Source of the DNA: an uncultured Alphaproteobacteria bacterium
Lineage (GTDB): Bacteria > Pseudomonadota > Alphaproteobacteria > Caulobacterales > Parvularculaceae
Direction of reading: 5' to 3'
Length of the DNA stretch: 64,000 nt
NCBI GenBank assembly: GCA_902826095.1
Contig: CADEDN010000011.1
Location: 28,535 to 92,534 of the forward strand
The translations under genes were made by a program, and so were the position numbers. Position 1 is the stretch's first letter; the number at the start of each line of letters is the position of its first letter. The notes beneath the pieces are model-generated. The model was not told where the DNA came from. It ran no database searches and saw nothing but the letters and a program-made list of their open reading frames with translations. Below, in pieces: positions 45,508 through 53,445 of the stretch.

Positions 45508-46734
45508 TCACTCGTCCGGCGTCGCTTCGACAGGCGCGGGCGATTCTTCGACAAAGGGTTCACGCGCGGCGGCGTCCTCAGGCTCGACCGAAACGGCGTC
45601 GATTTCGAAACAGGTCTCGCCCGCGCCTGCGGGTTTCTGCAGTTTGCGCCGCTTCAGCTCGCGCTGCCCCGGCGAGCCGACGACGGCATAGTAGTAGCCG
45701 CCGGCCTGCCATTCGCGCGCGGCGCCTTCCGCATCCGGCCAGCCGACCTGGAAAATCGCACAGATTTCGTATGTGTCGGCGTCGATCGCGCGATAGCGGT
45801 AGGCGCCGCCGCTTGTTGGATCAGTCGGCAGTTCTCTCACGCAGCCGTCGGCGACCGGCACGCGCCCGGCGCGCTCTGTGAGCCAGGCGCCCATGGACTC
45901 TAGATTTTCGGGAAGCGCGCCCGCGTAGGTGTAATAACAATCGATGAGGCGCGTTGTTTCCGTGAGGCCGGTGATGCGCTGTTCGTCCGCTATCTGGTAG
46001 CGCGCGACGCCGGGCCCCCTGACGACCGTAAACGCCCAGGCGACGAGCGCGCCGACGACCAGCATCGACAGCAGCGCCAGCGCGCGGCCGGCGAAATCGA
46101 TCCGCGAGGAATGGCGCTCGACGTCGCGCGAATAGTTCCAGAGGATCGCAGCGGAAATGACGCCGACGACCGCGGCCTTCGCCATGAACCGCGTCTGCAG
46201 CTCGCCGTTGAGATACTGAAAGACGACGGCGACGAGGTCGCCGATGAGCGCGCCCGCGGCGAAAATCAACGTCACATAAGTGAGCCAGGCGTGCACGCGG
46301 CTGCGCCGACGTTCCGGATCCTTGCGTTTCTTCGCGGCGAGGCGCCAGCCGAGAAACAGGAAAATCGGATAGCCGACGAGAAGCGAGGCGACCGACCAAC
46401 GCATGCCCGTCGTCGCCCAGGAATAATAATTGTTCTGAACGAGGTCGTCCGCGAATTGGCGGTCGATCCAGGCGAATGCGAGCCCGCCGACATTGCCGGC
46501 GATCATGCCAAGGAGCGAGAAATAGACGATATAGAGGAACGCCTCGCGCGCCGAACCGTAGCTCCTCGGGCGCGGCACCGGCACCGCGAAATCGACCTCG
46601 GCGAACGCATTGACGGCGCTCTCGACCTGGTCGTCGGGCCAGCCGGCCTTTTTGAGGACCTCCTTGATCCGCGCCCGGCTTTCGCCCCGTTCAAGCGCCG
46701 CTTTGACGAAATCGACAAGATTGGCGTCGGCCAT
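45508..46734 (-). CDS. DUF5671-containing membrane protein
   Basis: 408 residues. An N-terminal helical motif (VDFVKAALERGESRARIKEVLKKAGWP, similar to small uncharacterised leader domains), then about six membrane helices (60-230) in the DUF5671 pattern (YIVYFSLLGMIAGNVGGLAF), and a soluble C-terminus with Cys pairs (DCYYTYAG, DGCVREL, EICAIF) and an acidic tail. Function unknown. Confidence 0.75.
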   Translation of the reverse strand: MADANLVDFVKAALERGESRARIKEVLKKAGWPDDQVESAVNAFAEVDFAVPVPRPRSYGSAREAFLYIVYFSLLGMIAGNVGGLAFAWIDRQFADDLVQNNYYSWATTGMRWSVASLLVGYPIFLFLGWRLAAKKRKDPERRRSRVHAWLTYVTLIFAAGALIGDLVAVVFQYLNGELQTRFMAKAAVVGVISAAILWNYSRDVERHSSRIDFAGRALALLSMLVVGALVAWAFTVVRGPGVARYQIADEQRITGLTETTRLIDCYYTYAGALPENLESMGAWLTERAGRVPVADGCVRELPTDPTSGGAYRYRAIDADTYEICAIFQVGWPDAEGAAREWQAGGYYYAVVGSPGQRELKRRKLQKPAGAGETCFEIDAVSVEPEDAAAREPFVEESPAPVEATPDE

Positions 46735-46841
46735 AGGTTCCTCCCGCTGTCCGCCAAACTACGCTTTGCCGCAAATCAGGGATAGAATGCCTGCTCACGT
46801 TGATTTCGCGATGGAATTTCGAAGCGTAGGAGATTGCGCCG

Positions 46842-48491
46842 ATGCCCCACCACCGCCCCCGCGCCAGCCTCGCCACGCATGAGGTCACCAATCAGCCGCC
46901 GCCGTTTGAGAATATCAATCTCTACGACAATGACGCGGCGCTGATCGGCGCGGTCGAAGCGGCCGGCGGCGAGGCGCATGGCGAAAGGCTGTCGGCGTTC
47001 GGCGCGCGCTGCGGCTCGGCGGAAGTTCTGGAGTGGGCGCAGGCGGCCAACAAATTCACCCCGCAATTGAAGAGCTTCGACCGCTATGGTCATCGTTTAG
47101 ACGAGGTCGAATTCCATCCCGCCTATCATTCATTGATGGCGCTTGGCCTTTCGGCCGGCGTCGCAGCCGGCGCATGGACGACCGACCAGGCCGGCCACGG
47201 TCTCCATTCAGCGCTCCTCTTCCTGATGGGACAGGCGGAAGGCGGCGTCTGCTGCCCGATGTCGATGACCTACGCCGCCGTTCCCGCGCTGATGCGCGAG
47301 CGGCGCATCGCGGACGAATGGGTCCCGCGCGCTGTCGCCGCGAAATACGATCCGCGATTCATCCCTGCCGCGGAAAAGACCGGCGTCACGATCGGGATGG
47401 CGATGACTGAAAAACAAGGCGGCTCCGACGTCCGCGCCAATACGACGCGTGCGGAGCGCCATGGCGATCACTGGCTGCTCTACGGGCACAAATGGTTCTG
47501 CTCGGCGCCGATGTGCGACGCCTTCCTGACGCTTGCTTATGTCGACGACGGGCTCACCTGTTTCCTCACGCCGCGCTGGAAGCCGGACGGCGAACGCAAT
47601 GCGATGCAGGTGATGCGCCTCAAGGACAAGCTCGGCGACCGGTCCAACGCCTCGTCTGAAATCGAGTATCACGGCGCTTTCGCGGAAATGATCGGCGAGC
47701 CCGGGCGCGGCGTCAGGACCATCATCGACATGGTCCAGCATACGCGGCTCGACTGCATCGTCGGCTCCGCCGGCGGCATGCGGGCGGCCCTCGCGCAGGC
47801 GCTCTGGCATACCGAGCACCGGAGCGCGTTCCAGAAGAAGCTCATCGATCAGCCGGCGATGGCGCGCGTGCTCGCCGATCTCGCGATCGACTCGGAAGCC
47901 GCGACAGCCCTCGCCTTCCGCGTCGCAAGGAGCTTCGATCGCGCGAGCGATGACGACGATGAGGCTGCGTTCATGCGTCTGGCGACGCCGATCGCGAAAT
48001 ACTGGACCTGCAAGCGCCAGCCCGGCTTTGTCTACGAGGCGCTTGAATGCCACGGCGGCGCCGGCTTCATCGAGGAAGGCGTGATGGCGCGCTATTTCCG
48101 GTCCTCGCCGCTCAATGCGATCTGGGAAGGCTCAGGAAATGTCATCGCGCTTGACGTCTTGCGCGCGGTCGGGCGCGAACCGGACAGCCTTGAGGCTGTC
48201 GTCGCCGACATCATGAAGGCGCAAGGCTCGAACGGCCATTACGACCGTCACGCCAAGCGCCTCACCGAGTGGCTGGAGCCAGGCGCGCTCAACGAGAGCA
48301 CGGCGCGCAATTTCGCCGAAGACATGGGCCTCGCCCTGCAAGGCGCAGCCCTTTACGGCGTCGCGCCCGACTTCGTTTTCGAGGCGTTCTGCAACGCGCG
48401 GCTTGATCCCGACGCGCGGAGCTACGGCTACGGCGCCTCCGACGCGCGTTACGACGAAGCCGCGCTCATCGCGCGCGCGGCGCCGTTTTAA
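46842..48491 (+). CDS. aidB: acyl-CoA dehydrogenase family protein AidB
   Basis: 549 residues. It opens THEVTNQPPPFENINLYDND, diagnostic of AidB, with the FAD-binding MAMTEKQGGSD and the acyl-CoA dehydrogenase core ending in CHGGAGFIEEG and NAIWEGSGNVIALD. AidB protects against alkylating agents in Escherichia coli and binds DNA. No ada or alkB gene is adjacent. A hairpin with T-run follows (48540-48572). Confidence 0.95.
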   Translation: MPHHRPRASLATHEVTNQPPPFENINLYDNDAALIGAVEAAGGEAHGERLSAFGARCGSAEVLEWAQAANKFTPQLKSFDRYGHRLDEVEFHPAYHSLMALGLSAGVAAGAWTTDQAGHGLHSALLFLMGQAEGGVCCPMSMTYAAVPALMRERRIADEWVPRAVAAKYDPRFIPAAEKTGVTIGMAMTEKQGGSDVRANTTRAERHGDHWLLYGHKWFCSAPMCDAFLTLAYVDDGLTCFLTPRWKPDGERNAMQVMRLKDKLGDRSNASSEIEYHGAFAEMIGEPGRGVRTIIDMVQHTRLDCIVGSAGGMRAALAQALWHTEHRSAFQKKLIDQPAMARVLADLAIDSEAATALAFRVARSFDRASDDDDEAAFMRLATPIAKYWTCKRQPGFVYEALECHGGAGFIEEGVMARYFRSSPLNAIWEGSGNVIALDVLRAVGREPDSLEAVVADIMKAQGSNGHYDRHAKRLTEWLEPGALNESTARNFAEDMGLALQGAALYGVAPDFVFEAFCNARLDPDARSYGYGASDARYDEAALIARAAPF

Positions 48492-48522
48492 CGCAGTTAC
48501 TGACCCCGTTCGGGATCATAAT

Positions 48523-48536
48523 GCATGGAATCATGC
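48523..48536. promoter_or_regulatory. 14-base palindrome upstream of hipB
   Basis: GCATG-GAAT-CATGC lies 97 bases before the hipB start. HipB antitoxins bind palindromes to repress their own operon, so this is a candidate operator. Only one clear copy is seen. Confidence 0.4.
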
Positions 48537-48539
48537 GAA

Positions 48540-48572
48540 ACCGTAAAAATGCTCCCAAACGGTAGTATTTTT
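48540..48572 (+). terminator. possible terminator after aidB
   Basis: ACCGT (48540-48544) and ACGGT (48559-48563) form a short stem followed by AGTATTTTTT. Stem is weak (five bases) but the T run supports termination. Confidence 0.4.
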
Positions 48573-48632
48573 TGATTTTAAATCGATCCCGCTTTAGCGC
48601 ATAAATCTTGAAATTAACCTATCAGGTCCCAT

Positions 48633-49148
48633 ATGCTCCCGACCGGGAACGAGGACCAAGATGTGAGTGCAAAAGACCCCACAAAAATCGCCGGCCTTGG
48701 TGTTCAAAAGACGGCGCCAGCGAGCCAAATGCCGCCCGCCGACGTCAGGCCAGGCCCTATCGCCCAAACGAAAGCGCAAATCGAACCCGAAAACGCCTTG
48801 GCGCGAGCGATGGCGGTCGCGGATCGCGTCTCGATTTCGCTCGCGCAGCAGGCGCATCAATTGATTTCAAGCATCAACGCTCGGCCGAACCCGCCCCTCC
48901 CTTCCTCGGCGCGAAGACCGCCAAATCTCGCCGACATAAAATCAGCAAAAGACATCGGACCGATGATCCGAGCCGCCCGCAAACGCATGAAGTTCAACCA
49001 GCAATCATTCGCCGACGCAGCCGGCGTCGGACGTCGCTTTGTTTCAGAATTGGAAAGCGGAAAGCCGACGCTCGAATTCGACAAGGTGATGCGCGTGTGC
49101 GCCATCGCCGGCGTCGAACTCTTCGCCGCTGAGCGGCGTAATCAATGA
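48633..49148 (+). CDS. hipB: HipB-type XRE antitoxin with long N-terminal extension
   Basis: 171 residues from ATG 48633; a GTG at 48663 with a better AGG site is possible. The helix-turn-helix is at the C-terminus (about 107-160: GPMIRAARKRMKFNQQSFADAAGVGRRFVSELE). The first 100 residues are Pro/Ala-rich and unlike classical HipB, which is about 88 residues. It overlaps hipA by four bases, the normal coupling of this toxin-antitoxin pair. Confidence 0.85.
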   Translation: MLPTGNEDQDVSAKDPTKIAGLGVQKTAPASQMPPADVRPGPIAQTKAQIEPENALARAMAVADRVSISLAQQAHQLISSINARPNPPLPSSARRPPNLADIKSAKDIGPMIRAARKRMKFNQQSFADAAGVGRRFVSELESGKPTLEFDKVMRVCAIAGVELFAAERRNQ

Positions 49149-50476
49149 TCGTTCTTGATGTCAGAATTGACGGATTTCCAATGCCGGTCGGGCGCCTGAT
49201 CGGCGCCGAAGACAACTCCGTCAGTTTCGCCTATGCGGATCATTACCTTGAAGCGCCTGAAGCCGTTCCAATATCCCTGTCATTGCCCCTCATTGATCAG
49301 CCGTTCGATGACAATGCGTCGCGAGCGTATTTCGCGAATTTGCTTCCTGAGAACGATCAGATGCTGCGCATCATGGACCGCGAAGGCGTCAATCGCGACG
49401 ATGTCGTCGGATTGCTGTATCATCTCGGCGCGGATTGCGTCGGCGCCTTGTCGTGCCTGCCCTATGGCTCGCCTCCGACAAAAGTGCCGGGATTTCTCGG
49501 GTCGGACTATGATTTTCTCGACCCTGCGGAGATTGCCGAGATTGTGCGCCGCCTCGCCGACCGCGAGCCGTTGCCGGACGAAATCCAGGACCCCTCGCCG
49601 CTTGGCGGCGTGCAACGTAAGATCGCGCTCGTCGCAACGCCAGACCATCGCTTCGCCTTGCCAAAACCCGGCGTCGGCGCGCCGACAACGCATATATTGA
49701 AGGCGCCGCGACGCGGCGAAGGGCGCGACGCATATTTCGAGGCGGCCGCCGCGGAGCTCGCCAGGGCTTGCGGCCTCAATGTCGCCGTTCCTGACGTTGT
49801 CGAATTCGGCGGCGTCCCGGCAATTTTGATCGCGCGGTTCGACCGCAAGTTCGGTCAGGACGGACTGATCACGCGCATTCATCACGAAGACTTCGCCCAG
49901 GCGCTGTCGCTGCCGCCGTCGCTCAAATACGAACGATATGGAAGGCCGGGGCGCGCGTTCGATCTCGCGTCGATCTTTTCCGTACTCGATCGATGCGCGG
50001 AGCCCGCGCTCGCGAAAGAGGCCTTCATTCTGACGACGTTCTTCAATCTCGCGATCGGCAACAGCGACAATCATGCGAAAAACCACGCGCTGCTTTATGA
50101 TCGCGGCAAAGCCCCCCGCCTTGCGCCGCTCTATGATCTGCTGCCGATCAGAATCAGCGCCAAATACACGCACCGATTCGCATTCAACATCGGCGCGGCG
50201 GCGATCGCCGAAGACCTGACGAGGGACAGCTTTGCGGATTTCTTTCAGGCGGCGGGCATGACGAAGGCTGGGGCGAGGCGTTTCGTCGACAATTCCGTCG
50301 CGTCTTTATTGCGCAATTTGGACGCCGCGGCGAGCCTGTCGCTTCCCCGCCTCAAGGATTTCGCCGACTTGATCGGCATGGAATCGCGCCGGCTTACCGA
50401 GATACTCGGCATCAAGATCGAATTAACCGAACGCGATTATTTTACGCCGCAAGCGCCTGGATGGGCGTCAAGCTGA
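49145..50476 (+). CDS. hipA: HipA-family serine/threonine kinase toxin
   Basis: 443 residues, normal HipA length. Kinase motifs are intact: catalytic Asp308 in AIGNSDNHAKN, metal Asp331 in LAPLYDLLP, and the ATP-loop PTTHILKAP. In E. coli HipA the regulatory autophosphorylated Ser sits in SIAGAQEK; here the aligned segment is SPLGGVQRK, with Ser one place earlier and Pro at the expected position. HipA of E. coli phosphorylates GltX. Regulated by HipB. Confidence 0.93.
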   Translation: MIVLDVRIDGFPMPVGRLIGAEDNSVSFAYADHYLEAPEAVPISLSLPLIDQPFDDNASRAYFANLLPENDQMLRIMDREGVNRDDVVGLLYHLGADCVGALSCLPYGSPPTKVPGFLGSDYDFLDPAEIAEIVRRLADREPLPDEIQDPSPLGGVQRKIALVATPDHRFALPKPGVGAPTTHILKAPRRGEGRDAYFEAAAAELARACGLNVAVPDVVEFGGVPAILIARFDRKFGQDGLITRIHHEDFAQALSLPPSLKYERYGRPGRAFDLASIFSVLDRCAEPALAKEAFILTTFFNLAIGNSDNHAKNHALLYDRGKAPRLAPLYDLLPIRISAKYTHRFAFNIGAAAIAEDLTRDSFADFFQAAGMTKAGARRFVDNSVASLLRNLDAAASLSLPRLKDFADLIGMESRRLTEILGIKIELTERDYFTPQAPGWASS

Positions 50477-50484
50477 ACGCAGGC

Positions 50485-50931
50485 CTACGCCGCCGTCCTG
50501 AACGTCACGATCTTCGACGGGTTCTTCGGCGGCTCGCCGCGCGCCGTCTTGTCGACGTTCTCCATGCCTTCGACGACCTGACCCCAGACGGTGTATTTGC
50601 GATCGAGGAATGACGCGTCATCGAGGCAGATGAAGAACTGGCTGTCGCCGGAATTTGGGTCCGACGAGCGCGCCATTGAGCAGACGCCGCGCTCATGGCT
50701 GACGTCGTTGAATTCGGCGGGAAGCTTCTTGCCGGAGCCGCCGGTGCCGTTGCCTTTGGGGCAACCCATCTGCGCCATGAAGCCTTCGATGACGCGGTGA
50801 AGTTTCAATCCGTCATAGAACCCCGAATCCGCGAGTTCCTTGATCCGCGCGACGTGTTTGGGGGCCTTGTCGGGAAAAAGTTCGATCGTCACCGCGCCGG
50901 TGTCGAGCGTCAGGATCATCCTTGTAGTCAT
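50485..50931 (-). CDS. peptidyl-prolyl cis-trans isomerase, cyclophilin type (cytoplasmic)
   Basis: 148 residues from ATG 50929-50931, overlapping the stop of the next cyclophilin. FYDGLKLHRVIEGFMAQMGCPKGNGTGGSG and SQFFI are diagnostic and there is no signal peptide, as in PpiB. Catalytic Arg (HRVI) and Phe (SQFF) are present. Cyclophilins speed folding at proline bonds. Confidence 0.95.
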   Translation of the reverse strand: MTTRMILTLDTGAVTIELFPDKAPKHVARIKELADSGFYDGLKLHRVIEGFMAQMGCPKGNGTGGSGKKLPAEFNDVSHERGVCSMARSSDPNSGDSQFFICLDDASFLDRKYTVWGQVVEGMENVDKTARGEPPKNPSKIVTFRTAA

Positions 50932-51830
50932 AGCACGATCTTTCCCTTGACCTTGCGCGGCGGTTTGATGTCGCAAAGGTCCTTCACGAAGCCGGTCGCA
51001 TCCACATAGCCGGCCGCCTTGATGTACTGAAGAAAGGCCGGGCTGTCTGATTTCATCACCTGGATGTCCGGCCGTTCGGCGGCGGGCAGATCGGCCGCCA
51101 TGCGCATGCGGACGATCGGCGTCGGACGCTTCGGGGGTTCGCCGCGTTCGATGCGCCGCGCGCTGTTGATGCCTTCAACGATCCAGCCCCAAACCGTGTA
51201 GCGCGTATCAAGGCTCTGGCGCGCGTCGCCGATCACGAGGAAAAACTGGCTGTTGGCGCTGTTCGGGTCGGTTGAGCGCGCCATCGACATGACGCCGGGG
51301 CAATGCGCGCCCCAGACCCGCACCGAGCGGTCGGCGCGCAAGGAGCGAAGCGATTCCGGCTCCGCCGCCGCCGGCACGCCGTCGATGAGGCCGACGCGCG
51401 CCGCCTGCCGGTCGCGGCCGATGGCGGTGAAATTCGCGACCGCTTTTGAATCGCGCGCGAACTCGGCTTCGACATCGGGCAAGTCCGACCCGCCGGTGCC
51501 GTCGCCCTTCGGGTCGCCGCCCTGCGCCACAAACCCTTCGATCACCCGGTGAAAGCTGAGGCCGTTATAAAAGCCGCGCCGGACAAGAGTCTTGATGTGG
51601 TCGACATGTTTCGGGGCCATGTCGGGCCTCAATTCAATAAAGAGCGGGCCCGCCGGAAGATCGACGATCAGGAGATTTTCAGGATCAATCCCGCGCCAGG
51701 CGTCGGCAGGCGCGTCGAACACCGACTGATAGGCGGGGACGGCCGACGGTTTCTTGTCGGCGGCAGCCGGCGATAGTGAAAACGCCGCAGCTGAAACGAG
51801 CAATCCCGCCGCAAATCCCGAAATTCTCAT
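50928..51830 (-). CDS. peptidyl-prolyl cis-trans isomerase, cyclophilin type (exported)
   Basis: 300 residues from ATG 51828-51830 behind GGAAAG. A signal peptide (to SPAAA, about residue 24) directs it to the periplasm. The cyclophilin domain has FYNGLSFHRVIEGFVAQGGDPKGDGTGGS, a long insert (about 120-195) and NSQFFLV. A C-terminal extension follows. Probably an operon with the cytoplasmic cyclophilin. Confidence 0.93.
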   Translation of the reverse strand: MRISGFAAGLLVSAAAFSLSPAAADKKPSAVPAYQSVFDAPADAWRGIDPENLLIVDLPAGPLFIELRPDMAPKHVDHIKTLVRRGFYNGLSFHRVIEGFVAQGGDPKGDGTGGSDLPDVEAEFARDSKAVANFTAIGRDRQAARVGLIDGVPAAAEPESLRSLRADRSVRVWGAHCPGVMSMARSTDPNSANSQFFLVIGDARQSLDTRYTVWGWIVEGINSARRIERGEPPKRPTPIVRMRMAADLPAAERPDIQVMKSDSPAFLQYIKAAGYVDATGFVKDLCDIKPPRKVKGKIVL

Positions 51831-51969
51831 GGATGAACTTTCCTTCAAGCAACACGCGGCGCAAGGCGCGCCGGCGGCGACGAATAGCGCGAAACGACCC
51901 CAAGGCCAATTCACCATTCGTCAACCCGCTATCCTATACAAATTCTATGATTGTGATAGGATCGCGTCC

Positions 51970-52938
51970 ATGAAGCCGATCCCGCTCAACCTGATGACGC
52001 TTTACGCCGACCTCGCGCAAAGCATGCCGGATGGCGGTCCTGAACCCGCGGCGATCTCACGTCGACTCGAAAGCGGCAAGCGTCGCCTCTACGCATCTGT
52101 GAGAGACGGCGTTGCGCGCAAGCAAATCTATCTCGGCACCGTCGCCGACCCGAAGGCGGAGGCGGCGGCCGACGCGCATCGGCGGGCCGCGCTGTCAGCT
52201 AAGGCGCGCCGCAAGACCGTGACCACGCTGAAGCGGGCGGGCGTGCCGGCGCCCGATCTCTACCTTGGGCGATTGCTGGAAGTGATCGCTCGCGCAGGAT
52301 ATTTCGAGAGTGGCGCGGTTCTGATCGGCACGGCGGCGTTCCAGCTTTACGCGCCGATCGTCGGCGCGGCGATGAAATCGAGCGCGCTCATCACCCAGGA
52401 CGCCGACATCGCGCTCGCACGGCTTTTCATTCCGAAGATGAGCAGCCGCGACGAGGTCGGCGTCGTCCTCAAGCGCGCGGACCCGAGTTTCGCGCCGATT
52501 TTCAGAGCGGATGACAAGCTGCCAAAGGCGTTCCGGTCGGCCAGCGGCTTTTCGGTCGACATCCTCACGACGAAGGGCAGAAACGCCGAACCTCTGCAAT
52601 TAAGGGCGCTCGGCTGCGCGGCGACGCCGCTTAAATTCCTCGACTACCTGATCGAAGACGCCGTTGAAGCTGTCGCCCTATACGGAACCGGCGTCCGTGT
52701 TCGCCTTCCTCTTCCCGCCCGCTACGCTGTGCACAAACTAATCGTCGCGCGTGAGCGCAAGCGCCACGATCCAAAAGCGATGAAGGATGCAGAGCAGGCG
52801 CGCGAGCTAATCGATGCGCTCGACTTCCGCGACCCTTCGGCCATCGATGAAGCGATCGACGACGCGCGGGCGCGCGGGCGCGCATGGAAGACGGCGGTCG
52901 ACCGTGGGCTGGAGGCGGCGGCGATCAGCCGGGACTGA
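51970..52938 (+). CDS. GSU2403-family nucleotidyltransferase-fold protein
   Basis: 322 residues from ATG 51970. LMTLYADLAQSM at the N-terminus and the nucleotidyltransferase-fold region with LIGTAAFQLYAPIVG and ITQDADIALA, then FSVDILT, match the NTP_transf_8 family. Function unknown; some relatives are linked to toxin-antitoxin or plasmid genes. Its last base abuts the last base of coaD (TGATCA). A -10-like TATACA is seen upstream. Confidence 0.8.
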   Translation: MKPIPLNLMTLYADLAQSMPDGGPEPAAISRRLESGKRRLYASVRDGVARKQIYLGTVADPKAEAAADAHRRAALSAKARRKTVTTLKRAGVPAPDLYLGRLLEVIARAGYFESGAVLIGTAAFQLYAPIVGAAMKSSALITQDADIALARLFIPKMSSRDEVGVVLKRADPSFAPIFRADDKLPKAFRSASGFSVDILTTKGRNAEPLQLRALGCAATPLKFLDYLIEDAVEAVALYGTGVRVRLPLPARYAVHKLIVARERKRHDPKAMKDAEQARELIDALDFRDPSAIDEAIDDARARGRAWKTAVDRGLEAAAISRD

Positions 52939-53445
52939 TCATTTCTGAAACTTCGCCTTCAGCGCCTTGGCGACCGCCGGCGGCACGAAGCTGTCGATCG
53001 CGCCGCCGAGACGCGCGATCTCCTTCACGAGGCGCGAGGCGATGAACTGGTAGCGCACATCCGCCATCAGGAACACGGTTTCGATGTCGTCATTGAGTTT
53101 CTGGTTCATCCCGACCATCTGGAATTCGTACTCGAAGTCGGAAACCGCGCGCAGGCCGCGAACGATGAAATTGGCGTTCACTTCTTCCGCGAATTTCATC
53201 AGCAACGTCTCGAACGGCACGACGCGAATCGGGACTCCCGACTTCTTTGAAATGGTCGCCATTTCGGCGCTGGTCATCCGGACGCGTTCGTCGAGGGAAA
53301 ACAGCGGAGCCTTGTCGCGGTTAATGGCGACGCCGACGACGAGTTCGTCAACCATTTTGACGGCGCGTTCGATGATGTCGACATGTCCAAGAGTGATGGG
53401 ATCGAACGTTCCGGGGTAGAGGCCGATGCGTTTTTTCACCGTCAT
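52939..53445 (-). CDS. coaD: phosphopantetheine adenylyltransferase
   Basis: 168 residues. The nucleotidyl-transfer motif TFDPITLGH and [16 protein letters not shown] region with the [12 protein letters not shown] loop are conserved. CoaD makes dephospho-CoA. It overlaps gyrA by four bases; the gyrA-coaD order is common in the class. Confidence 0.97.
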   Translation of the reverse strand: MTVKKRIGLYPGTFDPITLGHVDIIERAVKMVDELVVGVAINRDKAPLFSLDERVRMTSAEMATISKKSGVPIRVVPFETLLMKFAEEVNANFIVRGLRAVSDFEYEFQMVGMNQKLNDDIETVFLMADVRYQFIASRLVKEIARLGGAIDSFVPPAVAKALKAKFQK

